Counted from the stretch's first letter, positions 17,375 to 27,658 are shown. The stretch: 64,000 nt of DNA from Methylobacterium hispanicum (GCF_022179285.1 NZ_BPQO01000010.1:62001-126000); one strand, 5' to 3'. Made by a program: numbers and translations. Notes: generated by a model from the letters alone, not told the origin.

Positions 17375-18828
17375 TGCTCGTCCTCGATCACGACCGGGCC
17401 GGAGGGTACTGGGGCGCCGTCTACGTCTTCGCGGCGGTGAAGGGCCTGCAGGTCGTCATCGACGGTCCCGTGGGCTGCGAGAACCTGCCGGTCACCGCGG
17501 TGCTGCACTACACCGACGGCCTGCCGCCCCATGAATTGCCGATCGTGGTCACGGGGCTGGCCGAGGAGGAACTCGGCCGCCACGGCACGGAAGGGGCGAT
17601 GAAGCGGGCGCACGCGGCGCTCGACCCCGCGCAGCCCAGCGTCGTCGTCACCGGCTCGATCGCCGAGATGATCGGCGGCGGCGTCACCCCCGAGGGCACC
17701 GGGCTGCAGCGCTTCCTGCCGCGCACCATCGACGAGGACCAGTGGCAGGCCGCCGACCGGGCGATGTCCTGGCTCTGGCAGGAATACGGGGCCAAGCGCT
17801 ACGCGAAGAAGGGCATCCCGAAGCGGCCCGCGCGCAAGGAGGGCCAGCGCCCCCGGGTCAACATCGTCGGCCCGGCCTACGGCAGCTTCAACATGCCGAG
17901 CGATCTGGCCGAGATCCGGCGGCTCGTCGAGGGGATCGGCGCCGAGGTCAACCTCACCTTTCCGCTCGGCTGCCACCTCTCGGAGGTTCCCCGCCTCGTC
18001 GAGGCCGACGCCTCGGTCTGCCTCTACGGCGAGTTCGGCCCCGCCCTCTGCGAGAGCCTGGAGCGGCCCTGGCTGCGCGCCCCGATCGGGGTGCTCGCCA
18101 CCACCAAGTTCCTGCGGGCCCTAGGCGAGATCCTGGGCCTCGACCCCGAGCCCTTCATCGAGGCCGAGCGCCACACCACGATCAAGCCGGTCTGGGACCT
18201 CTGGCGCTCGGTGACGCAGGACTTCTTCGGCACGGCGAGCTTCGGCATCGTGGCGACCGAGACCTACGCGCGCGGCGTGCGCCGCTTCCTCGCCGACGAG
18301 ATGGGCCTGCCCTGCGCCTTCGCGATCGGCCGCAGGCCCGGCGCGAAGACCGACAACGCGGCCGTGCGCGCCGCGATCCACGAGCGCCCCCCGCTCGTGC
18401 TGCTGGGCTCCTACAACGAGCGCCAGTACCTCGCGGAAGCCGGGGGCCGGGCGGCCTACATCCCGGCCTCGTTCCCCGGCGCGATCGTCCGGCGGCACAC
18501 CGGCACGCCCTTCATGGGCTACGCGGGCGCGACCTACCTCGTGCAGGAGGTCTGCAACGCGCTCTTCGACGCGCTCTTCCACATCCTGCCGCTGGGGCGC
18601 GACCTCGACGCGGTCGCGGCGACGCCCGCCCGCGAGGCGGCCGAGCTCGCCTGGGAGGAGCCCGCCCGCGCCCGCCTCGACGCGCTCGTCGCGGCCGAGC
18701 CGGTGCTGGTGCGGATCTCGGCGGCCAAGCGCCTGCGCGACGCCGCCGAGCGCATCGCCCGGCGCCGCGGCGCGGCGCGGGTCGCAGCAGCCCATGTCGA
18801 GGGCGCCCGCGCGGAGAGCCCCGCATGA
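17374..18828 (+). CDS. bchZ: Chlorophyllide a reductase subunit Z
   Basis: BchZ completes the BchYZ catalytic component that reduces ring B. The 484-residue protein shows [19 protein letters not shown] near the N-terminus, [12 protein letters not shown], and [20 protein letters not shown] in the middle, all typical of the family. Its start overlaps the bchY stop (TGATG) and its stop overlaps the next gene (ATGA). Confidence 0.95.
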   Translation: MLVLDHDRAGGYWGAVYVFAAVKGLQVVIDGPVGCENLPVTAVLHYTDGLPPHELPIVVTGLAEEELGRHGTEGAMKRAHAALDPAQPSVVVTGSIAEMIGGGVTPEGTGLQRFLPRTIDEDQWQAADRAMSWLWQEYGAKRYAKKGIPKRPARKEGQRPRVNIVGPAYGSFNMPSDLAEIRRLVEGIGAEVNLTFPLGCHLSEVPRLVEADASVCLYGEFGPALCESLERPWLRAPIGVLATTKFLRALGEILGLDPEPFIEAERHTTIKPVWDLWRSVTQDFFGTASFGIVATETYARGVRRFLADEMGLPCAFAIGRRPGAKTDNAAVRAAIHERPPLVLLGSYNERQYLAEAGGRAAYIPASFPGAIVRRHTGTPFMGYAGATYLVQEVCNALFDALFHILPLGRDLDAVAATPAREAAELAWEEPARARLDALVAAEPVLVRISAAKRLRDAAERIARRRGAARVAAAHVEGARAESPA

Positions 18829-19127
18829 GCGCCGCGCTCCCGCTTCCCGCGCTTCCCCTTCCCGCGCGCCCGGCCCCCGCGGCCCGGCGCATCCCCCCGC
18901 CGGAGACCCGCGCCATGCTGAGACCGATGCCCGACACGGCCCGCCTGCACCGGGAGGCCGTGCAGTTCCGCATCCTGCTCGGGCTGACCTACCCGCTCTT
19001 CCTGGCGGCGGCGGTGGCCCAGCGGCTGCGCAGCCCGGCGCGGCCGGCGCTCGCGCCGCGCCGCACGGTGTTCGGCGAGGCGCGGGCGATGGCCGCCCAG
19101 GCCGTGCCCTTCGCCTTCATGGGGTGA
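18825..19127 (+). CDS. pufQ: PufQ-like protein
   Basis: PufQ is a small membrane protein needed for normal bacteriochlorophyll levels in purple bacteria. The frame encodes 100 residues: a Pro-rich leader of about 38 residues, then [20 protein letters not shown] with one membrane span, a basic loop and the C-terminal [16 protein letters not shown], which resembles PufQ ends. An internal ATG near residue 40 could be the true start and would give the usual family length of about 60-75 residues. Position between bchZ and pufB supports the call. Confidence 0.72.
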   Translation: MSAALPLPALPLPARPAPAARRIPPPETRAMLRPMPDTARLHREAVQFRILLGLTYPLFLAAAVAQRLRSPARPALAPRRTVFGEARAMAAQAVPFAFMG

Positions 19128-19271
19128 CGCTCACCCCGAGAGTTCCGGGCCGCCCAGCGGCCCCGCGACGCTTCCGTCCGGTGGATCCGGGGAAGGCCCG
19201 CCGGGATCGCCTCGGGTTCCGGCGGGGTCCGCTGCCCTCGAATGGGGCGGCCAACAACGGAGGTTCGACCG

Positions 19272-19529
19272 ATGGCAAGCGGAATGCAGTCCGCAACGCA
19301 GAGCGGAACACATCTGGAAAGACCGAGCAGCCTGTCCGGGCTGACGGAAGCGGAGGCCAAGGAGTTCCACGCGATCTTCCTGACGAGCTTCATCGTCTTC
19401 ACGGCGATCGCCGTGGTGGCCCACATCCTGGTCTGGCTGTGGCGGCCCTGGCTGCCCGGCCCGCAGGGCTACGCGTCCCTTGAGGGGGCGGGCGAGACCG
19501 TCCGCGCCCTCACCACGCTCATCGGCTGA
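19272..19529 (+). CDS. pufB: Light-harvesting LH1 beta subunit
   Basis: PufB forms the core antenna ring with PufA. The 85-residue protein contains [17 protein letters not shown] and [16 protein letters not shown]; the His of VVAHIL ligates bacteriochlorophyll. The ATG follows GGAGG at 19259-19263. The protein is longer than most LH1 beta chains: about 15 extra residues before the conserved block and an 18-residue tail after RPWLPG. Confidence 0.95.
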   Translation: MASGMQSATQSGTHLERPSSLSGLTEAEAKEFHAIFLTSFIVFTAIAVVAHILVWLWRPWLPGPQGYASLEGAGETVRALTTLIG

Positions 19530-19540
19530 GGGAGGATCCC

Positions 19541-19723
19541 GTGCACAAGGTCTGGCTCCTGTTCGACCCGCGCCGCACCCTGGTGGCCCTGTTCACCTTC
19601 CTGTTCGTGCTGGCGCTGCTGATCCACTTCATCCTGCTCTCGACGGACCGGTTCAACTGGCTGGAGGGGCCCAAGCGCGCCGCCCAGGCGCAGAGCCTCG
19701 TCCTGCCGCAGATGCCGGCCTGA
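19541..19723 (+). CDS. pufA: Light-harvesting LH1 alpha subunit
   Basis: PufA is the alpha chain of the LH1 ring. The 60-residue protein has [20 protein letters not shown] and [18 protein letters not shown]; the His of LLIHF ligates bacteriochlorophyll. It starts with GTG behind GGAGG, 11 nt after pufB. Confidence 0.95.
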   Translation: MHKVWLLFDPRRTLVALFTFLFVLALLIHFILLSTDRFNWLEGPKRAAQAQSLVLPQMPA

Positions 19724-19729
19724 CCGACC

Positions 19730-19755
19730 GGCCGCGGCGCCCCGGCGCCGCGGCC
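19730..19755 (+). promoter_or_regulatory. pufA-pufL intercistronic hairpin
   Basis: GGCCGCGGCGCC (19730-19741) pairs perfectly with GGCGCCGCGGCC (19744-19755). In purple bacteria a hairpin here protects the pufBA 3' end, so antenna mRNA outlasts pufLM mRNA and LH1 is made in excess over reaction centres. It may also attenuate transcription. Confidence 0.85.
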
Positions 19756-19811
19756 CACACGACCAACCCACGCGCACGGTCTGAAAAGCCCGTCCCGGGA
19801 GGAGACGCGCC

Positions 19812-20639
19812 ATGGCGATGCTGAGCTTCGAGCGCAAATACAGGGTCCGGGGCGGCACGCTCCTCGGCGGCGACCTGTTCGACTTCTGGGTCGGGCCCTT
19901 CTACGTCGGCTTCTTCGGGGTCACGACGCTGTTCTTCTCGGTGCTCGGCACCGCGCTGATCCTCTACGGAGCGGCGATCGGGCCGACCTGGAACATCTGG
20001 CAGATCAACATCGCGCCGCCCGACCTCAAGTACGGGCTGGCGCTGGCGCCGCTCAAGGAGGGCGGCCTCTGGCAGATCATCACGATCTGCGCGATCGGGG
20101 CCTTCGCGTCCTGGGCCCTGCGCGAGGTCGAGATCTGCCGCAAGCTCGGCATCGGCTACCACGTGCCCTTCGCCTTCTCGGTGGCGATCTTCGCCTACGT
20201 GGTCTTGGTGGTGGTGCGCCCGCTTCTCATGGGTGCCTGGGGCTACGGCTTCCCGTACGGGATCCTGAGCCACTTGGACTGGGTCTCCAACACCGGCTAC
20301 CAGTATCTCCACTTCCACTACAATCCCGCGCACATGCTCGCGGTGACGTTCTTCTTCACCACGACCTTCGCGCTGGCGCTGCACGGCTCGCTGATCCTGT
20401 CGTCCACCAATCCGCCGAAGGACGACAACGTCGTCAAGACGCCCGAGCACGAGGACACCTTCTTCCGCGACACGATCGGCTACTCGATCGGCACGCTCGG
20501 CATCCACCGGCTCGGCCTGTTCCTGGCGCTCTCGGCCGGGTTCTGGAGCGCGGTCTGCATCGTGATCAGCGGGCCGTTCTGGACCCGCGGCTGGCCCGAA
20601 TGGTGGGGCTGGTGGCTGAACCTGCCGGTCTGGCGCTGA
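19812..20639 (+). CDS. pufL: Photosynthetic reaction centre L subunit
   Basis: PufL binds the special-pair and accessory bacteriochlorophylls and the QA-to-QB side cofactors. The 275-residue protein has five hydrophobic spans and the family block [23 protein letters not shown], with His ligands for the pigments and the non-haem iron, and [18 protein letters not shown] near the C-terminus. Start follows GGAG. Confidence 0.97.
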   Translation: MAMLSFERKYRVRGGTLLGGDLFDFWVGPFYVGFFGVTTLFFSVLGTALILYGAAIGPTWNIWQINIAPPDLKYGLALAPLKEGGLWQIITICAIGAFASWALREVEICRKLGIGYHVPFAFSVAIFAYVVLVVVRPLLMGAWGYGFPYGILSHLDWVSNTGYQYLHFHYNPAHMLAVTFFFTTTFALALHGSLILSSTNPPKDDNVVKTPEHEDTFFRDTIGYSIGTLGIHRLGLFLALSAGFWSAVCIVISGPFWTRGWPEWWGWWLNLPVWR

Positions 20640-20652
20640 AGGGGAGGGGGCC

Positions 20653-21630
20653 GTGGCCTACTACCAGAACATCTTCACCCAGGTTCAGGTGCGCCCGCGC
20701 GTGCCGGAGCACGGCATCCCGGTCGCGGTCGACGCCCGCGTGGGCCGCCCCTTCAACAGCTACCTGTTCGGGCTGATCGGCAACGGCCAGGTCGGGCCGA
20801 TCTACGGCGGCTATCTGGGCGCACTCTCGCTCGCCTGCGGGCTGATCGCCTTCGAGATCATCGGGCTCAACATGTGGGCGTCCGTGAACTGGGACCCGGT
20901 CCAGTTCGTGCGCCAGCTCCCCTGGCTGGCGCTGGAGCCGCCGCTCCCGAAGTACGGGCTCAAGGTGCTGCCGCCCTTGAACGAGGGCGGCTGGTGGCTG
21001 ATCGCCGGCTTCTTCCTCACCGCCTCGATCCTGCTCTGGTGGCTCCGTCTCTACCGGCGGGCCCGCGCCTTGGGCCTCGGCACCCACGTACCCTGGGCCT
21101 TCGCCTCGGCGATCTGGCTCTACCTCGTGCTGGGCTTCATCCGGCCGCTGATGATGGGCTCGTGGAGCGAGGCGGTGCCCTTCGGCATCCTGCCCCACCT
21201 CGACTGGACCGCGGCCTTCTCGCTGCGTTACGGCAACCTCTTCTACAACCCCTTCCACATGCTCTCGATCGTCTTCCTGTACGGATCAACGCTGCTCTTC
21301 GCGATGCACGGGGGCACCATCCTGGCCTGCTCGCGCTACGGGGCCGAGCGCGAGATCGACCAGATCGTCGATCGCGGCACCGCCACCGAGCGCGCCGCCC
21401 TGTTCTGGCGCTGGACCATGGGCTTCAACGCCACGATGGAATCCGTCCACCGCTGGGCCTGGTGGTTCGCGGTGCTCACCACGCTCACCGGCGGCATCGG
21501 CATCCTGCTCACCGGGACCGTGGTCGACAACTGGTACCTCTGGGCGGTCAAGCACGGCGTCGCGCCGGCCTACCCGGAGGTGTTCGGGCCGATCCACGAT
21601 CCTCTCAAAGCCACGGGAGCCACGCCATGA
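20653..21630 (+). CDS. pufM: Photosynthetic reaction centre M subunit
   Basis: PufM pairs with PufL in the reaction-centre core and binds QA. The 325-residue protein has five spans, [20 protein letters not shown] with the special-pair His, and [20 protein letters not shown] with the iron-ligand His. GTG start behind GGGGAGGGGG. Overlaps pufC (ATGA). No pufX follows. Confidence 0.97.
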   Translation: MAYYQNIFTQVQVRPRVPEHGIPVAVDARVGRPFNSYLFGLIGNGQVGPIYGGYLGALSLACGLIAFEIIGLNMWASVNWDPVQFVRQLPWLALEPPLPKYGLKVLPPLNEGGWWLIAGFFLTASILLWWLRLYRRARALGLGTHVPWAFASAIWLYLVLGFIRPLMMGSWSEAVPFGILPHLDWTAAFSLRYGNLFYNPFHMLSIVFLYGSTLLFAMHGGTILACSRYGAEREIDQIVDRGTATERAALFWRWTMGFNATMESVHRWAWWFAVLTTLTGGIGILLTGTVVDNWYLWAVKHGVAPAYPEVFGPIHDPLKATGATP

Positions 21631-22700
21631 AGACGGTCGGCGCCATCGTCGCGGGCGTGGTGGCCCTGTTCCTCACGATCGCGCAGTTCGGCACGGCGGG
21701 CTGGACCAGGCCCCCGATGCTCAACCAGCAGCACGGCTTCCGCGGCACCGGCATGGACGTGATCCAGACGAAGGCCGGCGCCGCGGAGATCAAGGCCGCG
21801 AACGTCGCACCCGTGCCGGCCGACCCGGTCGAGGCCGGCACCGACAAGGCCGGCGCGGTCTACGAGAACGTGAAGGTGCTCCAGGACCTCCCGGTCGAGG
21901 AATTCAACCGCCTGATGGTCTCGATGACCGAGTGGGTCTCGCCGCAACAGGGCTGCACCTACTGCCACAACACCGAGAACATGGCGGACGACAGCCTCTA
22001 CCAGAAGCGGGTCGCCCGGCGGATGCTGCAGATGACCCAGCACATCAACACGGACTGGAAGGAGAAGCACGTCGGGGAGGCCGGCGTGACCTGCTACACC
22101 TGCCACCGCGGCAACCCGGTGCCGGCCCAGATCTGGTTCGACGCGCCGAGCCCGACGCGGGGCTTCATCGCCCGCAACAACGGCCAGAACCTCGCCACGC
22201 CCTCCACGGGACTGGCCTCGCTGCCCTACACCTACCTGCAGGACTACCTCGCAAGGCCCGATCCCGACCAGGGCGCGATCCGGGTGAACGCCACGACGGC
22301 CCTGCCCGAGAGCCCCGGCAAGCCGATCCAGGCGGCCGAGCGCACCTTCGCGCTGATGATCCACATGTCGGAATCGCTCGGGGTGAACTGCACCTACTGC
22401 CACAACACCCGCGCGGTGGCGGAGTGGTCGCAGAGCGCGCCCCAGCGCACGCTCGCCTGGCACGCCATCCGGATGGTGCGCGACCTCAACGCGAACTACC
22501 TGACACCGCTGACGAGCGTGTTCCCGGCCAGCCGCCTCGGCCCCAAGGGCGACGCGCCGAAGCTCAACTGCGCCACCTGCCACAACGGCCAGAGCAAGCC
22601 GCTCGGCGGCGCCCACGTGGTCGAGGCCTACCCGGAACTCGCCGTGGCGCCCGCCACCACGAGCGGGCCGCAGGGGGTGCCGGCGCCGGCCGCGCAGTAA
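21627..22700 (+). CDS. pufC: Reaction-centre tetrahaem cytochrome c
   Basis: PufC sits on the periplasmic face of the reaction centre and re-reduces the oxidised special pair. The 357-residue protein has an N-terminal membrane anchor (residues about 4-24; no lipobox Cys is evident) and four haem motifs: CTYCH (about 111), CYTCH (about 154), CTYCH (about 255) and CATCH (about 315). Its presence means direct docking of soluble donors to LM alone is not the main route. Confidence 0.96.
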   Translation: MKTVGAIVAGVVALFLTIAQFGTAGWTRPPMLNQQHGFRGTGMDVIQTKAGAAEIKAANVAPVPADPVEAGTDKAGAVYENVKVLQDLPVEEFNRLMVSMTEWVSPQQGCTYCHNTENMADDSLYQKRVARRMLQMTQHINTDWKEKHVGEAGVTCYTCHRGNPVPAQIWFDAPSPTRGFIARNNGQNLATPSTGLASLPYTYLQDYLARPDPDQGAIRVNATTALPESPGKPIQAAERTFALMIHMSESLGVNCTYCHNTRAVAEWSQSAPQRTLAWHAIRMVRDLNANYLTPLTSVFPASRLGPKGDAPKLNCATCHNGQSKPLGGAHVVEAYPELAVAPATTSGPQGVPAPAAQ

Positions 22701-22741
22701 CCGGATGGCGGGTCTCGGCTCGGCCGGGTGAGAACCGCGCC

Positions 22742-22880
22742 GCCCTCCCGTGCGCGAGAGGGTTGGGATGAGGGACGAGAACGTTTCGGATCAGGCGAGC
22801 CGCCGCCGCGGAACCGCGGAGCCCTGTCCCAAAGGCTCCGGGTCCCACACCCGGCTTTCTGCGAAAGCAGCCCGCTCCCG
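22742..22880. repeat. Decayed long inverted-repeat element
   Basis: The left part (CCCTCCCGTGCGCGAGAGGG, then TTGGGATGAGGG) and right part (CACCCGGCTTTCTGCGAAAG, CAG) match the ends of the better-preserved element at 49883-50035, including the small hairpin GCTTTCTGCGAAAGC. It fills most of the 365-bp gap after pufC. Confidence 0.7.
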
Positions 22881-22885
22881 CTAGA

Positions 22886-22928
22886 GCGCTCTTGCGCCGA
22901 AGTGGACGCCGGTTCGGCGCAAGAGCGC
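22886..22928. repeat. Rhizobiales-type palindromic element
   Basis: GCGCTCTTGCGCCGAA (22886-22901) pairs perfectly with TTCGGCGCAAGAGCGC (22913-22928) around an 11-nt loop beginning GTGGACGCCGG. This form (stem, GTGG-x-CCGG loop, stem) is a familiar dispersed palindrome in Rhizobiales. It may also end pufC transcription. Confidence 0.75.
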
Positions 22929-23065
22929 GCGTTGATACAGGAGGTTGGAGCACCCGCGCCTCATTCGCGTTTCCGCGAAGTCTCGTCGAAGCAGATCTCC
23001 TCGAAGAGCGTCCGTGGCGGTGCGGAGAGCCGGGTACGTGCCCGCGCTCCGCACGCCTCCGACGA

Positions 23066-23512
23066 TTACTCCGCCGCCATCGTCGCGGCCCGGGTCGCCC
23101 CGGTCGTGTCGGGCGCGCCCGGCATCGCCTGCGTGCTGAACTGCGGCTGCGGGCGCAGCGCCCCGTCCGCGCTCTCGCGCGCGACCGCGGCGGGCAGGAA
23201 CTGGGCGAGCGCCACCGGCACCCGCTCCGGCCGCAGCCCGAGATCGCGGGCGAAGGCCTGGGCGATTGCGGGCGGGAGGAGGCGGGCGAAGGCCTCGGCC
23301 GGGACCGGCTCGTTCGCGCCCCGCCCGAGCCAGGACGACACCGCCCCACCGTGGCCGTCCGCGCGCAGCGCGTCCAGCAGGGCCGGCAGGCCGCCGGGGA
23401 AGAACTTCGCCGCGGCGAGCGCCAGGCCGTCCGCCCCCTTCGCGTCGAGGGCCTGCTCCAGCCTCGCGCCGAGCCCGCCGAGAACCGTCGTCACGCTGCC
23501 GAGCACGTCCAT
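23066..23512 (-). CDS. YidB-like (DUF937) protein
   Basis: The 148-residue product matches the YidB family in layout: an N-terminal helix MDVLGSVTTVLGGLGARLEQ, a central GHGGAVSSWLGRGANEPVPA and a helical C-terminal half. The family has no settled biochemical role. The start at 23512 is chosen because upstream in-frame sequence is basic and low-complexity. It points away from ntrY, leaving a 258-bp divergent promoter region. Confidence 0.75.
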   Translation of the reverse strand: MDVLGSVTTVLGGLGARLEQALDAKGADGLALAAAKFFPGGLPALLDALRADGHGGAVSSWLGRGANEPVPAEAFARLLPPAIAQAFARDLGLRPERVPVALAQFLPAAVARESADGALRPQPQFSTQAMPGAPDTTGATRAATMAAE

Positions 23513-23742
23513 CCTCCGCCGTTGCGGCGCCGGACCGGCGGCGCCGTGCCGCTGCAAGCTCGGGCGCGCGGAGCGGCCGGCAAGGGCGCCGCACGTGCGC
23601 TGGCGTACAGGGCGGCGGCAATCCCGGGAAAACCGTCCCGTCGCGCGCGATCCCCCAGCGTGCGGTTGCATCGTCCAAAGCTTTCACAACCGCTGGCGCG
23701 TCCGCGAGCGGGGCGCCCGACCACCCCGGTCGTATTAATTCT

Positions 23743-23758
23743 GCCACACTGTTGTGGC
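23743..23758. promoter_or_regulatory. Small palindrome before ntrY
   Basis: GCCACA-CTGT-TGTGGC lies 12 nt before the ntrY ATG, next to the AT-rich TATTAATTC. It could be an operator or leader hairpin. Nothing in the sequence names the binder. Confidence 0.3.
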
Positions 23759-23770
23759 CCCGCATCGGGG

Positions 23771-26083
23771 ATGCCGCGCACGCGAGACAGAACTGAGGAG
23801 ACGTCCCCCGCGCCCCCCGGCGAGGCCGCCGAGGCGACGCGGGCGGACCCGCGCGGGCCGGGCTGGATCGGGGCCGCCGTGGTGGTCACGGCGCTGGTCT
23901 CGGCCACGCTCACCTTCCTGATCCTGGCGGGCGTGATCCAGGTCACCCCGACGCGCACGATCGGCGTGACGCTGCTCGCCATCAACGTCGCGCTGGTGCT
24001 CGGCCTCGGGGTGATCATCGCCTGGGAGGCGCGCGTCTTCCTCAAGGCACGCCGGGCCAACGCCGCGGTGGCCCGCCTGCACACCCGCATCGTCGGGCTG
24101 TTCAGCCTGATCGCGATCCTGCCCACCATCCTGCTCGCGGTAGTGGCCTCGGTGACGATCGATCGCGGCCTCTCGCTCGGCTTCACCGACCGGGTGCGCG
24201 ACGTGGTGCTGAAATCCGTGGAGGTGGCCGACGCCTACCAGGAGAACCAGTGCCAGTCGCTCGCCCGCGAGATCCGCATCCTCAACGACGACCTGACGCG
24301 CGCCCGGCCGAACTTCGACGTGAACCGCGACTGGTTCGAGAACTTCCTCACCACCCGCGCGACGAATCTCGGCCTGCCGGTCGCCCAGATCATGCGGGGG
24401 CCGACCGAGGTGGTGGCCCGCGCCAAGATCGACGTGCTGAAGGCGACGCGCCTGCCCGCGGCCGCGGCCTTCGCGGAGGCGGCCAAGTCGAACGACCCGA
24501 TCTGCCTGCTGCCGACCGAGGGCCGGGTCTTCGCCGCGCTCCTGCGCATGCCCGCCTACGACGACGCGGTGCTGATGGTGCAGCGGGAGGTGAGCCAGCT
24601 CGCCATCGAGTTCCCGGGCGTCTCGCGGGCGGCGGCGGCCGAGTACCTCACCTACGATTCGCTCAGGCGCCAGATCCAGGTCACCTTCGCGTCGATCTTC
24701 GTGCTGATCGCGCTGATCGCGCTGCTCTCGGCGGTCTGGTTCGGCATGAACTTCGCCAACCGCTTCGTCGCCCCGATCCGCCGCCTCATCAACGCCGCCG
24801 ACCAAGTGGCCTCGGGCAACTTCTACGCCCAGGTCCCGGCACGGAAATCCGACGGCGACCTCGCGCATCTGGGCGCCAGCTTCAACAAGATGACGCAGGA
24901 GCTGCGCCGCCAGCACGACGGGCTGACGGCGGCCAACGACCTGATCGACCGCCGCCGCCGCTTCACCGAGGCCGTGCTTTCGGGGGTCTCGCCGGGCGTC
25001 ATCGGCATCGACGCGGGCGGCTACGTCACCATCGCCAACCCGGCCGCCGAGCGGATGCTGGACCTCGCGGGCGAGGCGCTGATCGGGCAGGCGCTGGGGC
25101 AGGCGGTGCCCGAACTCGCCCCGGTGCTCGCCGAGGGCGAGAGCCGCCAGCGCGCCGTGCAGCAGCAGATCCAGCTGACGCGCGCGGGCCGCGAGCGCAC
25201 CGTGACGGTGCGGGTGACGAGCGAGCAGGCCCACGGCACGACCCGCGGCTACGTGGTGACCCTCGACGACATCACCGACCTCGTCTCGGCCCAGCGCACC
25301 TCCGCCTGGGCGGACGTCGCCCGGCGCATCGCCCACGAGATCAAGAACCCGTTGACGCCGATCCAGCTCTCGGCCGAGCGCATCCGGCGCAAATACGGCC
25401 GGGTCATCACCGCCGACCGCGAGGTCTTCGATCAGTGCACGGCCACGATCGTGCGCCAGGTCGACGAGATCAAGCGCATGGTCGACGAGTTCTCCGCCTT
25501 CGCCCGCATGCCCAAGCCCGCCATCGCCGAGAACGACCTCACCGAGATCGCCAAGCAGAACCTGTTCATGATGCGGGTGGCCCACCCCGAGATCGACTTC
25601 GCCTTCTCGACGAGCGGCGGGCCCGAGCGCATCACCGCGGCCTTCGACATCCGGCTCCTTTCCCAGGCCATCACCAACATCCTGAAGAACGCCGTCGAGG
25701 CGGTGATCGAGGTGCCGGAGGAGATCCTCGGCAAGGGCAAGATCGGCCTCGATCTCGCGGTGGACGAGGGCTTCGCGGTGATCAGCATCACCGACAACGG
25801 CAAGGGATTTCCCGCCGAGGGGCGCCAGCGCCTGCTCGAGCCCTACATGACGACCCGCGAAGGCGGGACGGGCCTCGGGCTCGCCATCGTCAGCAAGGTG
25901 CTGGAGGAGCACGGCGGGGGAATCGAACTCAACGACAACCCGGCCGGTCGCGGCGGGCAGGTGCGCATGCGGGTGCCGCGCGCGCAAGGACCCGACGCGT
26001 CGGCACATCCTGACACAGCGGCCACGACAGTGGAGAAGGGCGCCGCGCGGACGGCCCCCCAGATCGCGGAGATCACCAGATGA
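23771..26083 (+). CDS. ntrY: Nitrogen/redox sensor histidine kinase NtrY
   Basis: NtrY is the membrane kinase of the NtrYX pair that links nitrogen and redox state to transcription. The 770-residue protein has N-terminal membrane spans (about 35-120) and another near 300-325, a HAMP stretch, a PAS-like region (about 405-500), the phosphoacceptor block ARRIAHEIKNPLTPIQLSAE with His near 521, an N-box NILKNAVEAV near 636 and GGTGLGLAI near 700. The stop overlaps ntrX by 4 nt. Confidence 0.95.
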   Translation: MPRTRDRTEETSPAPPGEAAEATRADPRGPGWIGAAVVVTALVSATLTFLILAGVIQVTPTRTIGVTLLAINVALVLGLGVIIAWEARVFLKARRANAAVARLHTRIVGLFSLIAILPTILLAVVASVTIDRGLSLGFTDRVRDVVLKSVEVADAYQENQCQSLAREIRILNDDLTRARPNFDVNRDWFENFLTTRATNLGLPVAQIMRGPTEVVARAKIDVLKATRLPAAAAFAEAAKSNDPICLLPTEGRVFAALLRMPAYDDAVLMVQREVSQLAIEFPGVSRAAAAEYLTYDSLRRQIQVTFASIFVLIALIALLSAVWFGMNFANRFVAPIRRLINAADQVASGNFYAQVPARKSDGDLAHLGASFNKMTQELRRQHDGLTAANDLIDRRRRFTEAVLSGVSPGVIGIDAGGYVTIANPAAERMLDLAGEALIGQALGQAVPELAPVLAEGESRQRAVQQQIQLTRAGRERTVTVRVTSEQAHGTTRGYVVTLDDITDLVSAQRTSAWADVARRIAHEIKNPLTPIQLSAERIRRKYGRVITADREVFDQCTATIVRQVDEIKRMVDEFSAFARMPKPAIAENDLTEIAKQNLFMMRVAHPEIDFAFSTSGGPERITAAFDIRLLSQAITNILKNAVEAVIEVPEEILGKGKIGLDLAVDEGFAVISITDNGKGFPAEGRQRLLEPYMTTREGGTGLGLAIVSKVLEEHGGGIELNDNPAGRGGQVRMRVPRAQGPDASAHPDTAATTVEKGAARTAPQIAEITR

Positions 26084-27444
26084 GCGCCGATATCCTGATC
26101 GTGGACGACGAGGCCGACATCCGCGACCTCGTGGCGGGCATCCTCGACGACGAGGGCCACCGCTGCCGCACGGCCGGCGGCTCCGACGAGGCGCTGGCCG
26201 CCATCGAGGCGAGGCGCCCCCACCTCGTCTTCCTCGACATCTGGCTGCAGGGCTCGCGCCTCGACGGCCTGCAAGTGCTCGACCTGATCAAGGCCGGCCA
26301 CCCGGACCTGCCGGTGGTGATGATCTCGGGCCACGGCAACATCGAGACCGCGGTCTCGGCCATCAAGGCGGGCGCCTACGACTTCATCGAGAAGCCCTTC
26401 AAGGCCGACCGGCTCATCCTCGTGGCGGAACGCGCGCTGGAGGCCTCGCGCCTCAAGCGCGAGGTGCGCGACCTCAAGGCCCGCTCGGGGCACGCCAGCC
26501 GCATCGTCGGCGCCTCGGTGACGGCGAACCAGTTGCGCCAGACCATCGAGCGCGTCGCCCCCACCAACGCCCGGGTGATGATCACGGGCGCGCTGGGCTC
26601 GGGCAAGGAACTCGCCGCGCGCTCGCTGCACCGGGCCTCGGCCCGGGCCAACGGGCCCTTCGTGCTGCTCAACGCCGCCGCGATCCTGCCCGAGACGATG
26701 GAGGCCGAGCTGTTCGGCGTCGAGGGCGAGGCGGGGCGCCGGGTCGGCGCGCTGGAGGAGGCGCACGGCGGCACGCTCTACCTCGACGAGGTGGCCGACA
26801 TGCCGCGCGAGACGCAGAACCGCATCCTGCGCGTCCTCGTCGACCAGAACTTCCAGCGCGTCGGCGGGACGACGCGCGTGCACGTCGATGTGCGCATCAT
26901 CTCGTCCTCCTCGAAGGACCTCTCCGAGGAGATCGCGGCGGGCCGCTTCCGCGAGGACCTCTTCCACCGCCTCTCGGTGGTGCCGATCCGGGTGCCCGCG
27001 CTCTCCGAGCGGCGCGAGGACGTGCCCGAGCTGATCGGGTTCTTCATGGACAACATCTCGGCCCAGACCGGCCTGCCGAAGCGCCGCATCGCCGAGGACG
27101 CGATGGCGGTGCTGCAGTCGCACAACTGGCCCGGCAACATCCGCCAGCTCAAGAACAACGTCGAGCGGCTGATGATCCTGACCCAGGCCGACCCGGAGCA
27201 GGAGGTCACCTCCGAGATGCTGCCCTCGGAGATCGGCGCGCTCGTGCCGACCACGCCCGCGGGCTCGGGCGGCGAGAAGCTGATGAGCCTGGCGCTGCGC
27301 GAGGCCCGCGAGATCTTCGAGCGCGAGTACCTCGTGGCCCAGATCGCCCGTTTCTCCGGCAACATCTCCCGCACCGCCGAATTCATCGGCATGGAGCGCT
27401 CGGCTCTCCACCGCAAGTTGAAGTCCCTCGGCATCGGGCCCTGA
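26080..27444 (+). CDS. ntrX: Response regulator NtrX
   Basis: NtrX is the DNA-binding partner of NtrY. The 454-residue protein has a receiver domain (phospho-Asp in LVFLDIWLQG, about 53), an AAA+ domain with P-loop GALGSGKE near 170 and LYLDEVADMP, and a FIS-type helix-turn-helix NISRTAEFIGMERSALHRKL at the C-terminus. The sigma54-contact loop GAFTGA is missing: the stretch after ELFG reads VEGEAGRRVGALEEAHGG. It therefore probably does not activate sigma54 promoters. Confidence 0.95.
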   Translation: MSADILIVDDEADIRDLVAGILDDEGHRCRTAGGSDEALAAIEARRPHLVFLDIWLQGSRLDGLQVLDLIKAGHPDLPVVMISGHGNIETAVSAIKAGAYDFIEKPFKADRLILVAERALEASRLKREVRDLKARSGHASRIVGASVTANQLRQTIERVAPTNARVMITGALGSGKELAARSLHRASARANGPFVLLNAAAILPETMEAELFGVEGEAGRRVGALEEAHGGTLYLDEVADMPRETQNRILRVLVDQNFQRVGGTTRVHVDVRIISSSSKDLSEEIAAGRFREDLFHRLSVVPIRVPALSERREDVPELIGFFMDNISAQTGLPKRRIAEDAMAVLQSHNWPGNIRQLKNNVERLMILTQADPEQEVTSEMLPSEIGALVPTTPAGSGGEKLMSLALREAREIFEREYLVAQIARFSGNISRTAEFIGMERSALHRKLKSLGIGP

Positions 27445-27658
27445 GAGGTGGCGCGCGCCGTGGAAGTCCTGATGAGGGCGGCGCTTTCGTCACCCGGCAG
27501 CGCGGCCCTGCCCTTGCATCGGCCCGGGCTTTGCCGGTGTAATGTTTCCCGACATCGCGCCGGGCCTTGGGGGGCTCCTCGGTGGCCGGCCCCGGCAGGC
27601 GCCTCGAAAACCGGATCAAGAATCCAGAATAACAGCCAGGACAACAAAGGATAAAAAA

